Shown: piece by piece, positions 41,526-54,054 of the stretch
Layout: each line of letters starts with the position of its first letter
Numbering within the stretch: the first letter of the stretch is position 1
Position numbers and translations under genes: made by a program
Notes under the pieces: generated by a model
What the model was told of the DNA's origin: nothing
Databases searched by the model: none
Seen by the model: the letters and a program-made list of their open reading frames with translations, nothing else
DNA from: Imbricaverruca yamaguchii
Taxonomy: Eukaryota; Arthropoda; Thecostraca; Neoverrucidae
Length of the DNA: 64,000 bases
Assembly: GCA_034440575.1 (NCBI GenBank)
Contig: JAOTOL010001647.1
Location: forward strand, 201,501-265,500
Direction: 5' to 3'

Positions 41526-43644
41526 AGGGTGGATGGGTATCGGTAGTGAACTCTATTGGGTGCAAGTTTTCATGACCTTAGGTCAATATCTTCAAGGTCA
41601 AATGAGGGCAAAATATTTTTTGTTAAATCTCGTTTTGCGTGGATTGGCTTGTCATTGTTATGGATCGGTGTGGTTGTGTTTAAATGCTCCAAAATAGTCG
41701 TCAATGATGTTTTATACATTACTAATGATATAATACCGATGCTAGACCCGGAATTTGACCCCAGGTCACCTATATAGCAGCACTTTATCAGGTCATTACC
41801 TGCTCCAGTTACCGGAACCGGGCCGCCCGGCCGACTGCTCCGTTGGGCGGCTCGGCGCAATCGGCTTTGCAAAGAAAGGAGTGAAGTACATGAATGAAGC
41901 ATGGAATAAAGTAATGAATAGAGTATGGAAGCGTGAATAAAGTATGGAAAGGTACACAATGACAAGCAGTAGTTTTCAGGATGTGTAAGGAGTAACACGC
42001 AAAGTGACATGAATCGCATGACATTCATTTGCATTTATGACAACATTCCAGTTGACCAAGTTTGGTTCCATTAACCTGTCATGAACTTGACCTGACTTGA
42101 CCTCGGTGACCTAACATGACTTGACCTCGGTGACCTAACATGACTTTGAAACAATGAAGCATAACACTATACATCAAACAAGTCGCTAGTCTTGTCAAGA
42201 ACACTTCCCTTTTGCTAATATACGGGAAGCGCATCAGCGACGGTTTTTGTGGTCTGGTGCTGACTATTATTGTTTATTTTAACGGCCCCTAACTCGAAAA
42301 ATGTTCGGACGATTTTCGTTTTTTCTTTCTTAAAAACGCGTCAGTCATTTTTAAGCAGGTACACAAACAATGATGCATATCGGCCGGTAACATCTGGAGT
42401 TATGTACGAAAAACAGGAGGGGTGGGCGGATTTCGCCCCCCCTCCAGGGCGCGTGATGGTGACTGTGCACAAGTTAAATTCATGTCAGCATCGGCTAGAT
42501 CTTGGGGAAGTAGAAGTCAGCATATGGCAATCGACTAGAAAAATGCTAATCGGAAGGAATCACTTCAGACAAAGCAGCAGGATTGACATTTTGGAAAACC
42601 TATGGTCTAATTAGTGGCCACCTTACATACAGTAGATAGTGGCCACCTGACATACAGCAGATATGCCACCTCACGTACATTAGAACGATCACCTGCCTGA
42701 TACTCACCCGTCCGGACCCCTCAGTGCCCTTCCATCAAATCCCCGGACACTCCCGTCTGCCCGCCTGAGACGATCTTTCACTCGAGATATCGAAATCCCG
42801 TCTTCGAAGGATCGCGAGTGGCAAATTACCAACCAATATTTTTAGAGCTGTACACTATGTGCCACTACAGGAAGCACTACAGCTCAATTCATCTCGCTCA
42901 TAACTGATTGGGAGAAATTGGACTGACAAATTATACCCACCGAATTTGGCAGCATTTATTATCAGCCAAATTGTGTGGTCAAATGTTTTCTTTTCTTTTG
43001 AAATTGACGTTTCACTTCGATAGGTCCGGGGCAAATTCGACATGCACGTACCTCTTGCGATCTTCAGTGTTCTTCGGGGTACCATAGACGACGCTAATTG
43101 TACCATAGACTTCGGGGTACCATAGACGACGCTAATTGTAGCTGCCAGTGTCAGCTGCTGGCTTCCGCGGGACGAGTGCATCTGGTGTCCATTACATTCG
43201 CACAGTGTGATTATCTGTTTCCATCCGTTATTCATCGTTCACTGTTGCTCCCTACTCATGGCCTTCGGCTGACTAGCCTCGGCACTCATTTAGGTGCTTT
43301 GCACATGAGTGACAATGCTGATGTTATCCGACTGTTTGTGGCCCGCCGGTGGTACAGATGTTGACTTTCCTCCGACGTGTATCGACTTAATGAGCTTAAC
43401 ATGGCCCTACACAGTAGGGAGCCGCACCGGCTGACGGTCGCGCCATGATCGTCCCGGCCTCATCTGCAACCCAGCCACACTCAACATCGCTGCAAAAAGC
43501 TACCACGTATTCGCCCTCATTATTGGCGCCAGGCAGAGGGTCCCTCTCCGTCAAGCCTCCGGCAACGAAGCCCGGGTTGCAAACGCTACAAATGAGCAAC
43601 TGAAACGCTACAATCAAGCAACCGCGTAAGCCATGTGACGAATC

Positions 43645-44225
43645 TGAGGTGCGGACGTGAACCATGAGACGGCTCTGAGATGTGGACGTGAACCATGGGA
43701 CGGCTCTGATGTGCGGATATGCACCATGAGACGCCTCTGAGGTGTGGATGTGAACCATGAGACGGCTCTGAGATGTGGACGTGAACCATGGGACGCCTCT
43801 GAGGTGTGGACGTGAACCATGGGACGGCTCTGAGGTGTGGACGTGAACCATGGGACGGCTCTGAGCTGTGGACGTGAACCATGGGACGGCTCTGAGCTGT
43901 GGACGTGAACCATGGGACGGCTCTGAGATGTGGACGTGAACCATGGGACGGCTCTGAGATGTGGACGTGAACCATGGGACGGCTCTGAGGTGTGGACGTG
44001 GACCATGGGACGGCTCTGAGATGTGGACGTGAACCATGGGACGGCTCTGAGGTGTGGACGTGAACCATGGGACGGCTCTGAGCTGTGGACGTGGACCATG
44101 GGACGGCTCTGAGGTGTGGACGTGAACCATGGGACGGCTCTGAGCTGTGGACGTGGACCATAGGACGGCTCTGAGGTGTGGACGTGAACCATGGGACGGC
44201 TCTGAGGTGTGGACATGAACCATCT
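43645..44225 (+). repeat. 30-bp minisatellite, about 19 copies
   Basis: Units of GTGGACGTGAACCATGGGAC then GGCTCTGAG plus a variable base. Open on the minus strand in three frames because the unit is 30 bp; these frames are not genes. Confidence 0.95.
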
Positions 44226-44942
44226 TCCCCCGTCGGCCGGCCGTCGCACCAAGCCGCCCAACCGGCAATGGGAGTCCGGACGACGAGTTGCCAGCCAGTT
44301 TCCAGCTGCCTTGACCCACCACTAGAGACAGCAATCGCAGAAATTATCGGGCCCAAGCCCGACCCGAACCCGACTTCTGAAGTCCCAGTCCCAGTACGAG
44401 CCCGACGTAAGTTACAGGCTCGGTGCAGGCCCAACTGTTGCATGTAATGTTATGGGGTAGATGACAGCAAGGCTCGACAGAGGCCAGTTTGGGTCTGGGT
44501 CTGACCCGGAGGTCCGGCCTTCGGGCCTGACTTTTGCCACCTCTGCCCACTAACTTATTCGAACATGCCGTAGCATCTGAACTGCTCCAACTCCATAAGG
44601 ACATACAAGCTGATTCCGATATTTTTGTTCATGCTGGAGAAAACCACAGCTGATGAAACGGAATTACATTTCGCCGAATGCCTGCACTGATGGTATATTT
44701 CGCCGAGTGCAAATGATGGAATGCTCCAAACACCACGCGCTCATGTGACTATGCTGAAATGTCATAACATGACCTAGCTGACATGACCAGGCTTGGCTCA
44801 CTCTGGCGTCTCCTTCCGTAGTCTCACTGTACCGTGTCCACCCTGCTGTTCGGTCTCTTCCGCAGTACGGGTTGCCGGCACGTGCCGCCACCGCCTGGCA
44901 CGTGATGCCATCCTGCTCGACCGGGTCTGCGCAGACGCGGCC

Positions 44943-45050
44943 TTAATGGTCCTCATCTGATATGGCCCGGGTCAGGGGCGGTTCCGTGTTGGCCAGTGCC
45001 AGGTCCGCCAGCTCGTACAGGGTCGTGGCGCCGAAGTTTATCTCCGGGAC
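44943..45050 (-). CDS. Unidentified gene, last exon
   Basis: On the minus strand, CATTTGGCGCT-side acceptor GATATCCCAG|GTC opens in phase 0. The frame is VPEINFGATTLYELADLALA, then NTEPPLTRAISDEDH, and stop at 44943-44945. It joins the donor CTGAACAAG|GTATGC of the exon at 45256-45490, also phase 0. Third positions are GC-rich. I do not recognise the family. The gene lies antisense inside the large kinase intron. Confidence 0.6.
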   Translation of the reverse strand, partial: VPEINFGATTLYELADLALANTEPPLTRAISDEDH

Positions 45051-45255
45051 CTGGGATATCATTTGGCGCTAGGAATCTTCGTTATCGTGATTTGTTGTGT
45101 CAAATCGCGATGTTGCACACTAGGAAAAGATTTAAGCTGGCATGTCCTGCGGCATGCATTTTATTGAAAGTAGGCTTAGATTGCGGCTTTGTCAACGCGA
45201 AGGTAAGACGTTTTTTAAGTCGCGATTAGCGTCTCTTATTAAACAAATTGCATAC

Positions 45256-45490
45256 CTTGTTCAGGGGCCTGGCTACCATCAGCGTCGCCGCATGGACTTT
45301 GGTGATGAACTTGACCCGGCGCTTCAGCAGGAAGGTCAGCCTCGTCTCCAAGAGGTAGAGCCCGGGCGCTCTGAACTCCGTGGTGGTCCACCTGGAGTGG
45401 ACCCCCGGCCCGGGCCAGGCGTCTGTCCACTGCCCAGGCAGCCGGCCCGTCGGCACGGCCTCCCAAGTGCGGAGGCCGTGCCGCATCCAC
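45256..45490 (-). CDS. Unidentified gene, internal exon
   Basis: On the minus strand the likely acceptor is TGCAACCCCAG|G and the donor is AACAAG|GTATGC (GT at 45255). The peptide includes WMRHGLRTWEAVPTGRLPGQ, WTDAWPGPGVHSRWTTTEFR, APGLYLLETRLTFLLKRRVK and FITKVHAATLMVARPLNK. It is rich in Trp and Leu, with a basic amphipathic region. The frame immediately upstream stops in frame, so the exon begins at or just before 45490. A neighbouring minus frame (45500-45720, with ISSNVWKRAVVKFQAVANPV) also looks protein-like but is offset by one base. It could be the preceding part of the same exon after an indel. No family recognised. Confidence 0.5.
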
Positions 45491-46611
45491 CTGGGGTTGC
45501 ACAAATCAGGTGCATCTGATCACGGTTCATGTCGCTCAAGCCGGCCGAAATCCACCGAGTTTCGTCCAGCGGGACCGGGTTCGCCACGGCCTGAAACTTC
45601 ACCACCGCCCTCTTCCACACGTTCGACGAGATGGCTTCCCCGATCTGGCCACTGCCTGTCTCGGGGCAGCTGGTGTGGCCAGCATACATCTGGACCAGCA
45701 ATTCCGATGGTTTTTCCAGGTGGTGGAAGAAGCAGACCGCCCGTTACAAAGGCCTTCTCAGCAGCCTCTTCAACCCCGACTAGGCGCGGTTCCCCCAGCC
45801 GACCATTTTCGAACACATTCGGCTAACATTGCCCTGAGCGAGATGACATCGGTGCCGGAAATTCAGGGAATCATGCACGCTGCTCGCCGAACTCTTACAA
45901 GTGCTGTCGGGGAACTACGTGAAAAGCAAATTTTAACTTCGCCTGAACACGATAGAACAGTTCTCAACTTTCTTTTTCGTAACGCTCACTTCCTTTTAAT
46001 CCCTCTGCAGCTTTCACTTTCGTTTCAGCATTTATCTCATTAAATCAGATAGCTATGACGCATTTTCCGTTGATTTTCCACCTTCTTCAAGCGTAGCCTC
46101 TTCATCATTCTTCTTGACCTATTGCGGGTCAGAACTTCAAGCTTGTTTTCGATTGTGATCAAACACTGGGCAGAGTGATTCCGGTTCACCATGCTTTGCT
46201 TTCCATTCTAGCGTTTTCTGCGGCTCTTTCCCTGAACTGTTTACTGATCTTTTATCAAACCTTTCCTCTGAGATCTTCAATCGTTTGAGCAATGCCAGTT
46301 TAATCACCTTCTCCAGGACCTGTTTCGGATTGATCGTAGGTATAAAAGTCCTATGATAGATCTATATGCTATCTTGAACCACTAAGTCTACCGCGACAGC
46401 TTCCTGTTTCTCCCCCAACGCTGTTTTAGTTTTCGCTCAGCCATTTCTTTTCTTCGGAAGTTCGGTTCTTATAGGAATAATGTCCCCGCCGAAATTGGGC
46501 AATGCACCAAGCTATGCAGTGCACACCTCCAATCACCAACGCGCTAGAAACACCACTGCTCAAGGCCATAGAGTGTACCTACTGCTGCATAAACCCACCA
46601 AATTTGCTCAC

Positions 46612-46765
46612 GTCTGCGTTGTGATGGCGACGGAAGGAAGCTGATCGACGCGCCACGGCCAGTGATGTTCCCGCCAGATGTGCCCTTGGGGTCGGTGTCG
46701 GAGGCTACGGAGAGATATCCAGTGACATCACTGGCGCCGATCCGCCGGGTGTTAGAAAACGCCAT
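46612..46765 (-). CDS. Possible first exon, unidentified gene
   Basis: The minus-strand ATG at 46763-46765 has a strong context (CACACCATGG). The frame reads MAFSNTRRIGASDVTGYLSV, ASDTDPKGTSGGNITGRGAS, ISFLPSPSQRR and reaches the donor CAGAC|GTGAGC (GT at 46611). Exit phase is 1, which does not directly fit the exon at 45490 (entry phase 2). If both belong to one gene, another exon lies between. Third positions are moderately GC-rich. No family recognised. Confidence 0.35.
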
Positions 46766-47569
46766 GGTGTGCTGGGCGCGCCGGCCGGTCGGTGGGGGAA
46801 AAGTGTGCGCCACCATATTAAATTTTGGTCAAATCTAGATAAAAAGCACCTTCTCGTGATCGCAAGAACATAGTGAAAAAGAGTACAACCGGTTTCAAAG
46901 CGAATTCGCCAAAAAAATGTGCAGACGGCCCTGGCTACTGTGTAATGGCCTGATGATGTGGCGGATTTGCAGGAGCTCTTGCTCAGACCGTTGGTTGGGG
47001 GCCCCACCTTTCTCCAGCTCGAGACGCGTGCTGGCGCGGCTCGGTTTTCCGTTTCCGGCCGAGACCACAACCGCTCTGACACGCGCAGCTTACTTCTGTT
47101 CGTGTTGGCCGATAGGAAATCAGGAAAAAGTGTTTCATGCTTGGTCAATGCACGATTGCACCATTTCTGGAGACATTGTGTGGATTCGTGTTCTGGAAAT
47201 CCCAAGATCGCTCTACGTTGTCGATGCACATGGTCTCGACGTCCATTTTTGGCGCTTCAGGTTATATGAGAGTGAAAGCTACTTTCGTTGCCAAGGCGAT
47301 ACGATGTATCATCTGCGCTCCACATATGAACATATGCCACGGTTTGAAGTACAACTAGTCAGGGTAAACTTTAGTTTTTTGGTGAGGGGCTGCCAGGCAT
47401 TGCCGTCCTTTCTACCTTTTAGCATTGCGGTTATGGTCGATGGGTAGATGAAGTCAAGTTCTTGGAGAGAGGCTCACTGTTGAGGATACCTCCATCCACG
47501 CTCCACACACACGAGAAGGTGGGCAAGATTTCGCACCAGCTTGTCGCCTGATGCATATTCTGGGTTAGA

Positions 47570-47745
47570 GCTATGGTCGCCTGTTGCAGTCTCACAGTTT
47601 CGTGTTTGGTCTCTCACTGCTATCTCTAAGTGCACTTTTATCGTCCCACAGTTACGTGTTTGGTCTCTCATTGCTATCTCTGAGTGTGGTTTCATTATCC
47701 CACAGTGACGTGTTTGGTATCTTACTGCTACTTCTGAGTGTACTG
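47570..47745 (+). repeat. 57-bp tandem repeat, three to four copies
   Basis: Units share CACAGTTWCGTGTTTGGTCTC, CATTGCTATCTCTGAGTG and a TATCGTCC-like end. Confidence 0.85.
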
Positions 47746-48329
47746 GTTGGCTCCTAATCTGCACTGCTGTGGTCCACTGATTACAATTGTCATACACCTA
47801 TTGAAGTCTCCCTGCTCTCGTTATTTCTTCGCACGCTCGTCTCTTGCAATACTATGTTTTGATGCTTGAGTTTTATAAAGGAGCCTTGTAATAACCAAGC
47901 CCGGTAAGGTGATGTCGTTGTGAAGCTTCTTTCAAAGCAAGTGCATGAAACTGCTTATCGCATGGCTCGCACCCATGTCTCAAGATATGTTGGAAAACGT
48001 TGTTGAAGAAACAGAAGACGGCATTACAAGTACGTATCTTAGGTATTGCCTGGTATTAAGACATAAAGACATAAAAGATTAGTGCAACTATGAGCCACAA
48101 GGGCCCTTCTTGGTTGCACTGTGTACACTCAACCAGTTGCCCACCAAGTCCGTCGATCAGCCCTCCCTGTAATACTGAAAAGCAAGCCATCTATTCTTAT
48201 AATGATTGTTTATGCTGTTTTTAAAGACGTGCAATATGCTGCTACTTACAATGGTTTCTGGCAGCTGGTTTTAGTGTTCTACTACCCTGTTGGTGAAGAA
48301 AGACTGTCTTAACCTTGTTCTGCTGTGGT

Positions 48330-49090
48330 TAACTTTAATTTTGAATTTATCCCTCTAATTGCATCATTTCTGTTAAATTCAAACATTTCCCAAGATATCC
48401 CTTCTCCAGACCATGGACAAATTTAAAGACCTCTATGAGATCTCCTCTCAGCCTTCTGCATCTAAGTGAAAACATATTCAATTTCTTCAATATTTCTTCA
48501 TATGCTAGGTTGCTCATACCATTGACCATTCTCGTAGCCCTCTTTTGTACTCTCTCTGAAAGCCAACAATCTTTCTCATAGCTAGGAGACCGAGCTTGGA
48601 TGCAGTATTCCAAATGTGGCCTGACATATGCACAGTAAAGCTTCCTGATGACTTCCTCACTTCTGTATGATACATTCCTATTTATTCCCCAAGCATTCTC
48701 AGTGCCTTCTTCCTGGCTTCCTTGGTCTGTTTTAATGCCCTCAATTTTGTGTTTAGAATAACACCTAAATCCTTCTCCTGTTTAGTCACTGATAACACTT
48801 GGCCACCCATCAAGTATGGAGCCTTCATATGCTGCTTACCCACATGCACGATTTTGCACTTATCGAAATTAAATTAAATTTGCCATTCTTCGGACCACTT
48901 CGCAAGTTCGCCTAAGTCTTTTTGGAGCGAGATATGCTCATTTTGACCTGTTATTGCCCTAAAGACTTCCAGATCATCCGCAAATTTCAAAACCTTACTG
49001 GTTAGGCCACTTTCAACGTTATTTACAAATATAATGAACCGTAGTGGCCCCAGTACTGACCCCTGGGGACTCCACTAAGAACATTTTGGT
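48330..49090 (-). pseudogene. CR1-like LINE reverse transcriptase, 3' part, broken
   Basis: On the minus strand, across several frameshifts, the order of features is RT block B (a GSVLGPL-like stretch near 49050), KVLKFADDLEVF (catalytic A-D-D near 48985), KCKIVHVGK, KEKDLGVILN-like, and VSYRSEEVIRKLYCAYVRPH. It ends LEYCIQARSPSYEKDCWLSE and RVQKRATRMVNGMSNLAYEE in the frame 48613-48347. The A-Y-V-R-P-x-L-E-Y-C and R-V-Q-x-R-A-T-R motifs are typical of the CR1 C-terminal region. It is an old inactive copy in the kinase intron. Confidence 0.85.
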
Positions 49091-50869
49091 ATGATGACTT
49101 TGTACCATTTAGCATCACTCTTGTTAAACAAATACGCAAGTTCAAGTGTATTTGTTTTCTTGTTGGTGCATCACATTGCAATGAAATACACATTCGTACC
49201 CATTAAATACTGATTTCTTTTGTCTCCATGGACGACCTGAATCATATTCGGACAATTTTGTTTTCGTCGTGACTTGTCTAACATTTTAATTTTGGTGTAC
49301 CAGCGTCTGAAACATCCTCTTCTGGAAGCTGTGAACGTCTTAACGACCTACGTGAGATTAGGAAGCATCTGCGTGTCGTCATATTTGTGAAAAGGAAAGA
49401 TTGACTTCCGAAATACGGGAGTTTTGAACTGGCTGGCGAATTATTGAAACCGTTCGTCACGTTTGGGTAACTTCTAGCCGCATACATCGTGACATATACA
49501 TCGCATACAATACATCAACACAATACAACCGCATACATCGCATACAATGAGCTAAGCGTGACTGGTGTTGGCACAGCCGTGAAATCCAGCAGTACAATAA
49601 TGACGCTCACCTCGTTGTCACTGTTAAAAGCATTACGTAAATAATCTTATTCGCCGTGTGGAAACTACGGAGAATTTGCACGACTGGGAAGCAAAAAAAA
49701 TAAACAAATGAAATTTAACGAGGGGAAAGCAAAAGTAATTGCACTGGGAACTCATCAATGTCGCGTGGGATGTTCAAAGTCGCACTTAATATCTCGGGCG
49801 GCTTCACCAGGCACCAACGATAACGAGTAATAGATCTGGGATATTTGATCGCAGCTTGTCACATGCACCAAATGTCAACAAGTTCGTGCCAACATGCACC
49901 GCTCATATGACTGAGTCATGCCCGACACTGTGTCCACCGTGAGCTTCTCTAAACAATTGTACACGGACCGGTGTCGTCACATATCCTACACTGCATGCCG
50001 GCACACGATCACTCATCAGCTCAATGGATGTCCCGCATACGAAAACCTAGTAACTTCGCTGCGCGCTAAGTTTCGGGACGTCGCCGGCTAGACAATGCAA
50101 GCGATGTTCTTGGTGAATTGGAATGGTTGTCAGCCCGTGAGCTCGCTGAGTGTCACCCACGGCTTGTTGAGGATTATCATGGCGACAGGTGAACTAGGCC
50201 TGCGGGAGCAAAATGTTACCTGTCGGCAAGCTGTAAGGCAGCGTAACACGCGCCAGAGCAAACAATTAACCCGCGCCGTCTTTCCCGTCAGATCCTCCCA
50301 CCCCGTCTCGGGGGTGGGGGTTGGGGGCGGTTGAAGACCCCCTCCATAATCCAAACTAAGCGTCGCACGAAAACGAAAGAAACGTCATCGGAAAGCGCTC
50401 GACGAGTAGGGTCCGGATCCACCATCCGAAACAATTTCCCCCTAAAAGTGACGTCACCAGGGGGGCTAGATTTTCACGACTTTTCACGGCTTACATTATG
50501 TTTTTGACTCTGGGGAGTGCATTTTGGGGATATATGAAAAAAAATTAAATTGGAATGAGAAAAGGACAGAGAAATCGACCAGGGCTATAATTGTTTTTGT
50601 CCCCTGCCCCATTTATTATAATTCCAAAATTTTGAGTTTACTTCTTTAATTTTCCTTTTCTGATGGGTAGAGCAGACCGAGAAACGTTGTTGGAAGTCAA
50701 CTTGCCCTAATAAAAAATGTTTACTTTAGCCAGAATCCTGTATTTGAACTGCAATTTAGCAAATACGCAAATGTTATATGCAGTCAAAAACAAAAAAGTC
50801 AAAAATTCCACTGGTACGTTTTGTTGCATCCGTAAAGATAAGCAAACGCTGAAAGTTTAATTAAAATAT

Positions 50870-51090
50870 CTGTATCCGTTAAAGCGTGACGACTGGTTGA
50901 ACGTTTTTGGAGGTGACCTCACTTGACCTTGACTAACTCGTTAACCCTAGATGACCTGACCTGAAAATTTTGAATCAGCATGTCAAATTGATGTGGGAAG
51001 AGGTATGCGAAATTTGGGTGCGCTGCTGCGTGCCGTTCGTTCGCTATCCGCGAAAAACCTGAGGGGGGCGGTTGAAGACCCCCCGAGACG
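50870..51090 (+). repeat. Dispersed TGACCT-rich repeat ending in a G/C-run hairpin
   Basis: GGTGACCTCACTTGACCTTG ... GATGACCTGACCTGAAAATT, then about 100 bp later GAGGGGGGCGGTTGAAGACC with C6. Related to 3290-3461 and to 42045-42446. A second hairpin end of this type is at 50309-50342. No gene between 49100 and 51400. Confidence 0.6.
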
Positions 51091-51689
51091 GTGACGGGTT
51101 AAGCATGTCGAATATCCGAACGGAGACAGGGAGGCGACAACTCGCATGCAGATCACTCCATGGATTCAATAGAAAGCCATCGGGCGTTCAAGAGTGCACT
51201 ATCGAAACATGCAAGTACAAGCTTAAGAACCACCCGAGTAGACGGCAGGAACAGAATGCATGTGTGATTGTAATGAGGTGTGCTCATGCCTGACTGCCAT
51301 ATCCAGGTGTCCAGTACCTTTATGGACGTAAGTGCACCTGATGTCCATATGTCCAGAGTGCACCTGATGTTCATATACCCAGATGTCCACTACCTGTCAT
51401 GTATGCACGAAAATGTAATTCATGTGGATATCACCGATGCAGTCGTTGCGTCCTAAAGCCCATCCCCCATTCCACCGACCGGACATGCCCAGGCAGCCAT
51501 GATGATTTGGAATTTGTCGTGTTTTCCTTGCAACTAATGAAGTCCTGATTTCTTTACTCACAATTCAATGAAGCGCTTAAACCTGAAATGTGACCGGTCT
51601 GCCGTAGTAGTCTTGGTCTGAAATATCGCAACCTTTGTTCAAAGAAATGGGTTTGACAATCGTGGCAGCGCTTCCGGTACCGCACATCA

Positions 51690-52045
51690 CCGCCTGGTGA
51701 ACTCAAACCTCCGCCTCCGTAGGTTACCTTCCGGTGCCCGTACAGCATGCCACAACTCACCTTCTGGTGACCCCAAACCTCCGCCTCCGTAGGTTACCTT
51801 CCGGTGCCCGTACAGCATGCCACAACTCACCGCCTGGCGACCCAGAATCTCCGCCTCCGTAGGTTACCTTCCGGTGCCCGTACAGCATGCCACACCACAC
51901 CTTCTGGTGACCCCAAACCTCCGCCTCCGTAGGTTACCTTCCGGTGCCCGTACAGCATGCACAATTCCCGCCTGGGACCCAGAATCTCCGCCTCCGTAGG
52001 TTACCTTCCGATGCCCGTACAGCATGCCACAACTCACCGCTTGTA
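51690..52045 (+). repeat. Minisatellite, about 68-70 bp unit, five copies
   Basis: Units contain AATCTCCGCCTCCGTAGGTT, ACCTTCCGGTGCCCGTACAG and CATGCCACAACTCACCGCCT. Confidence 0.95.
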
Positions 52046-53280
52046 GGCTTAGTAGGCTATAGTTTGCAGTACGAGGTTCCTATAACCCCCGTGCTAGGAC
52101 CGGAGCACGGGGAATAGGACGTGTTCGGCAGGAGTCCTAGCATGTTCAGTTCGTGTGCTAGTCCGCCATCGCTAATGATATTTTGTTTATATTCTGTGAT
52201 AATGGTTCACGATATGTGCCACCCACCTGCGCTGGTATTCCGGATATGTGCAGAACATCTTGCTTCTTTGTCACAATTGCCAGAAAATTTCATTCCGTAA
52301 TCAAGGATTATGTGTATCTGACGAAGCATACCTGCCGGGTATGATTGATGCTACAGCCTTCCTTGTTTGGGCAGCTAAAAGTTTTTGGCGCTGCGTGCTG
52401 AATTGCCTAACAGATTCTAGACTCACTCACCATTGGAGCAGTCGAAGACTATCCAACAGCATCTTTCCTGCGTCTTCCTCCTCTTACCTGTTTTCCTTAC
52501 GTTTAAAACCAGATAAGTATAGCGTGACGAATCGGAAGACAGCTTCGTCTGACTTTCGAGTCGGCAGAAGTGTCCCCATTGTGCGACGAAAAGGTTTCCG
52601 CTTTTTGGAAAATGTCAGCCTTGTCTGAACATGGTGATTCTGTTAGGCGATTTTAGTGAAGTTCTGGGAAGTTCTAATCGCCAATACCTCTCCAAATGTT
52701 TGGAGGATGCGCATACCGTCAGCGGATGACCATCTCAGGCAAAGCTGACGAGTGTTGTTCGGTATGCTGACGCCGTCGGCGCTGCAGTTGTGTGGAAATG
52801 TTATTGCATTCCGATAGACGAGCCGTCAGACGTATGGCTGCCTGTTTTCCTCCCTTGCATCCTGGAGGCCTCCTCTATCAAGTTAAGGGTCTCCTGCACC
52901 GACAAACGGGCTTCGCCTCCCTTTCTGAGGAAGGGGACCTCCTTGCCCATCTGGGGGAAATGTCCTGAGCCGGCTTGACCGCTTGTAGACAAAGCCTCCC
53001 CAGATTTCTCAAGGAGAGGGGAGCGAAACCAATGTTCGCTCCTGACTCACGGGAGGAGGGGGCGAATCGCTCTTCCCCTCCCTTCAGTTGCATCACCCCT
53101 GGACATAGCATATTTATTGCTGTTCTGGTGAACTTCATCATCCATAGTCTGCTTCGTTAAATTTTAGCCTGCTCATTTACCTGCATCACCCTTCATTGAC
53201 TTATATTTACACATATTCCTGACATTTGCCTTAAAGCACCTTATCAAGCACACTCCGTTTATTCAATACCATGGCACAAC

Positions 53281-53339
53281 TAAATGAGAGCTATACGACC
53301 AATGAAGTCGATGCGCCCTAAAACCCTAATAGCTAATTA
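53281..53339 (+). mobile_element. 59-bp mini-retroelement with perfect 10-bp duplication
   Basis: TAAATGAGAGCTATACGACC ... GTCGATGCGCCCTAAAACCC ... TAATAGCTAATTA, between exact ATGGCACAAC copies at 53271-53280 and 53340-53349. Confidence 0.88.
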
Positions 53340-53349
53340 ATGGCACAAC

Positions 53350-53545
53350 CACACCAGATAACATCTGAACGGTGACACGATCACGCCAGAGGGCATCTGA
53401 GCCGTGGCAGGACCACGCCGGAGCGCATCTGAACGGTGACACGATCACGCCAGAGGGCATCTGAACGGTGACACGATCACGCCAGAGGGCATCTGAAGCG
53501 CTACCTCGACACGACCACACCAGGGGGCGTCTGAAGCGTTACCAT
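53350..53545 (+). repeat. Minisatellite, 32-36 bp unit, about six copies
   Basis: Units of CATCTGAACGGTGACACGAT then CACGCCAGAGGG. Confidence 0.92.
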
Positions 53546-53605
53546 GGTGGTCGTCGGGCGGTGCAGCCGAACCAATCAGACCATCTGCAGAGCGCCTCCT
53601 GGCAA

Positions 53606-53631
53606 CACGTGACCGGATGTCCGGTCACGTG
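53606..53631. promoter_or_regulatory. Perfect 12-bp-arm palindrome with two E-boxes
   Basis: CACGTGACCGGA, two bases (TG), then the exact complement TCCGGTCACGTG. Each end is a CACGTG bHLH-type site and each arm holds CCGGA. Function is unknown; it may be chance or a remnant of a repeat. Confidence 0.4.
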
Positions 53632-54054
53632 CTGCAGCCCATTCGTGTCGATAGCCAGCACGCTATACAGCCTGTTTGTATCGATGTGCCACAAGGTTGC
53701 ACGACGTCACCACCAGTGAACGTGCCGTATAATCCAATCGGGTTGACGCACCCCAAAACACCAGCAAACATTAAACATTGGTAAACGCAGCTGCTAAAGG
53801 CAGTGAACCACACACGATGCTTGCAGAAAAGTGGCTACGTCGACGTCATGCAGAACAACACTGCCGATCGCTGATGTGCCATGGTTGGCACACTTTGGAC
53901 TGGGTTTGTGGTGAAGAAACATATTTACATTTATTCTGGGAAGCACGCCAATCCCCCGAAGCTTGCTCCGTTTGGTGATCGATGAAGATTCGGATGCCGT
54001 ATTATTTGTTTTTGTTTCCGAAGGACATCGATAGCATGGCCGAGGGTGGGCAAG

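Noticed and set aside
45590..45783. Plus-strand frame ending in a Trp/Lys-rich C-terminus (RWWKKQTARYKGLLSSLFNP)
   Set aside because: It looks protein-like, but an in-frame TGA precedes it, no upstream exon was found, and the minus strand has the better supported exons next to it. Left undecided rather than annotated.
46958..47110. Possible plus-strand exon behind GATTTGCAG (ELLLRPLVGGPTFLQLETRA)
   Set aside because: No donor with matching partner and no known motif; the minus strand is equally open.
51425..51480. Further mini-element copies here and at 53728-53775 and 26-60
   Set aside because: The core GTCGWTGCGYCCTAAA is partly visible, but boundaries and duplications are too degraded to call.
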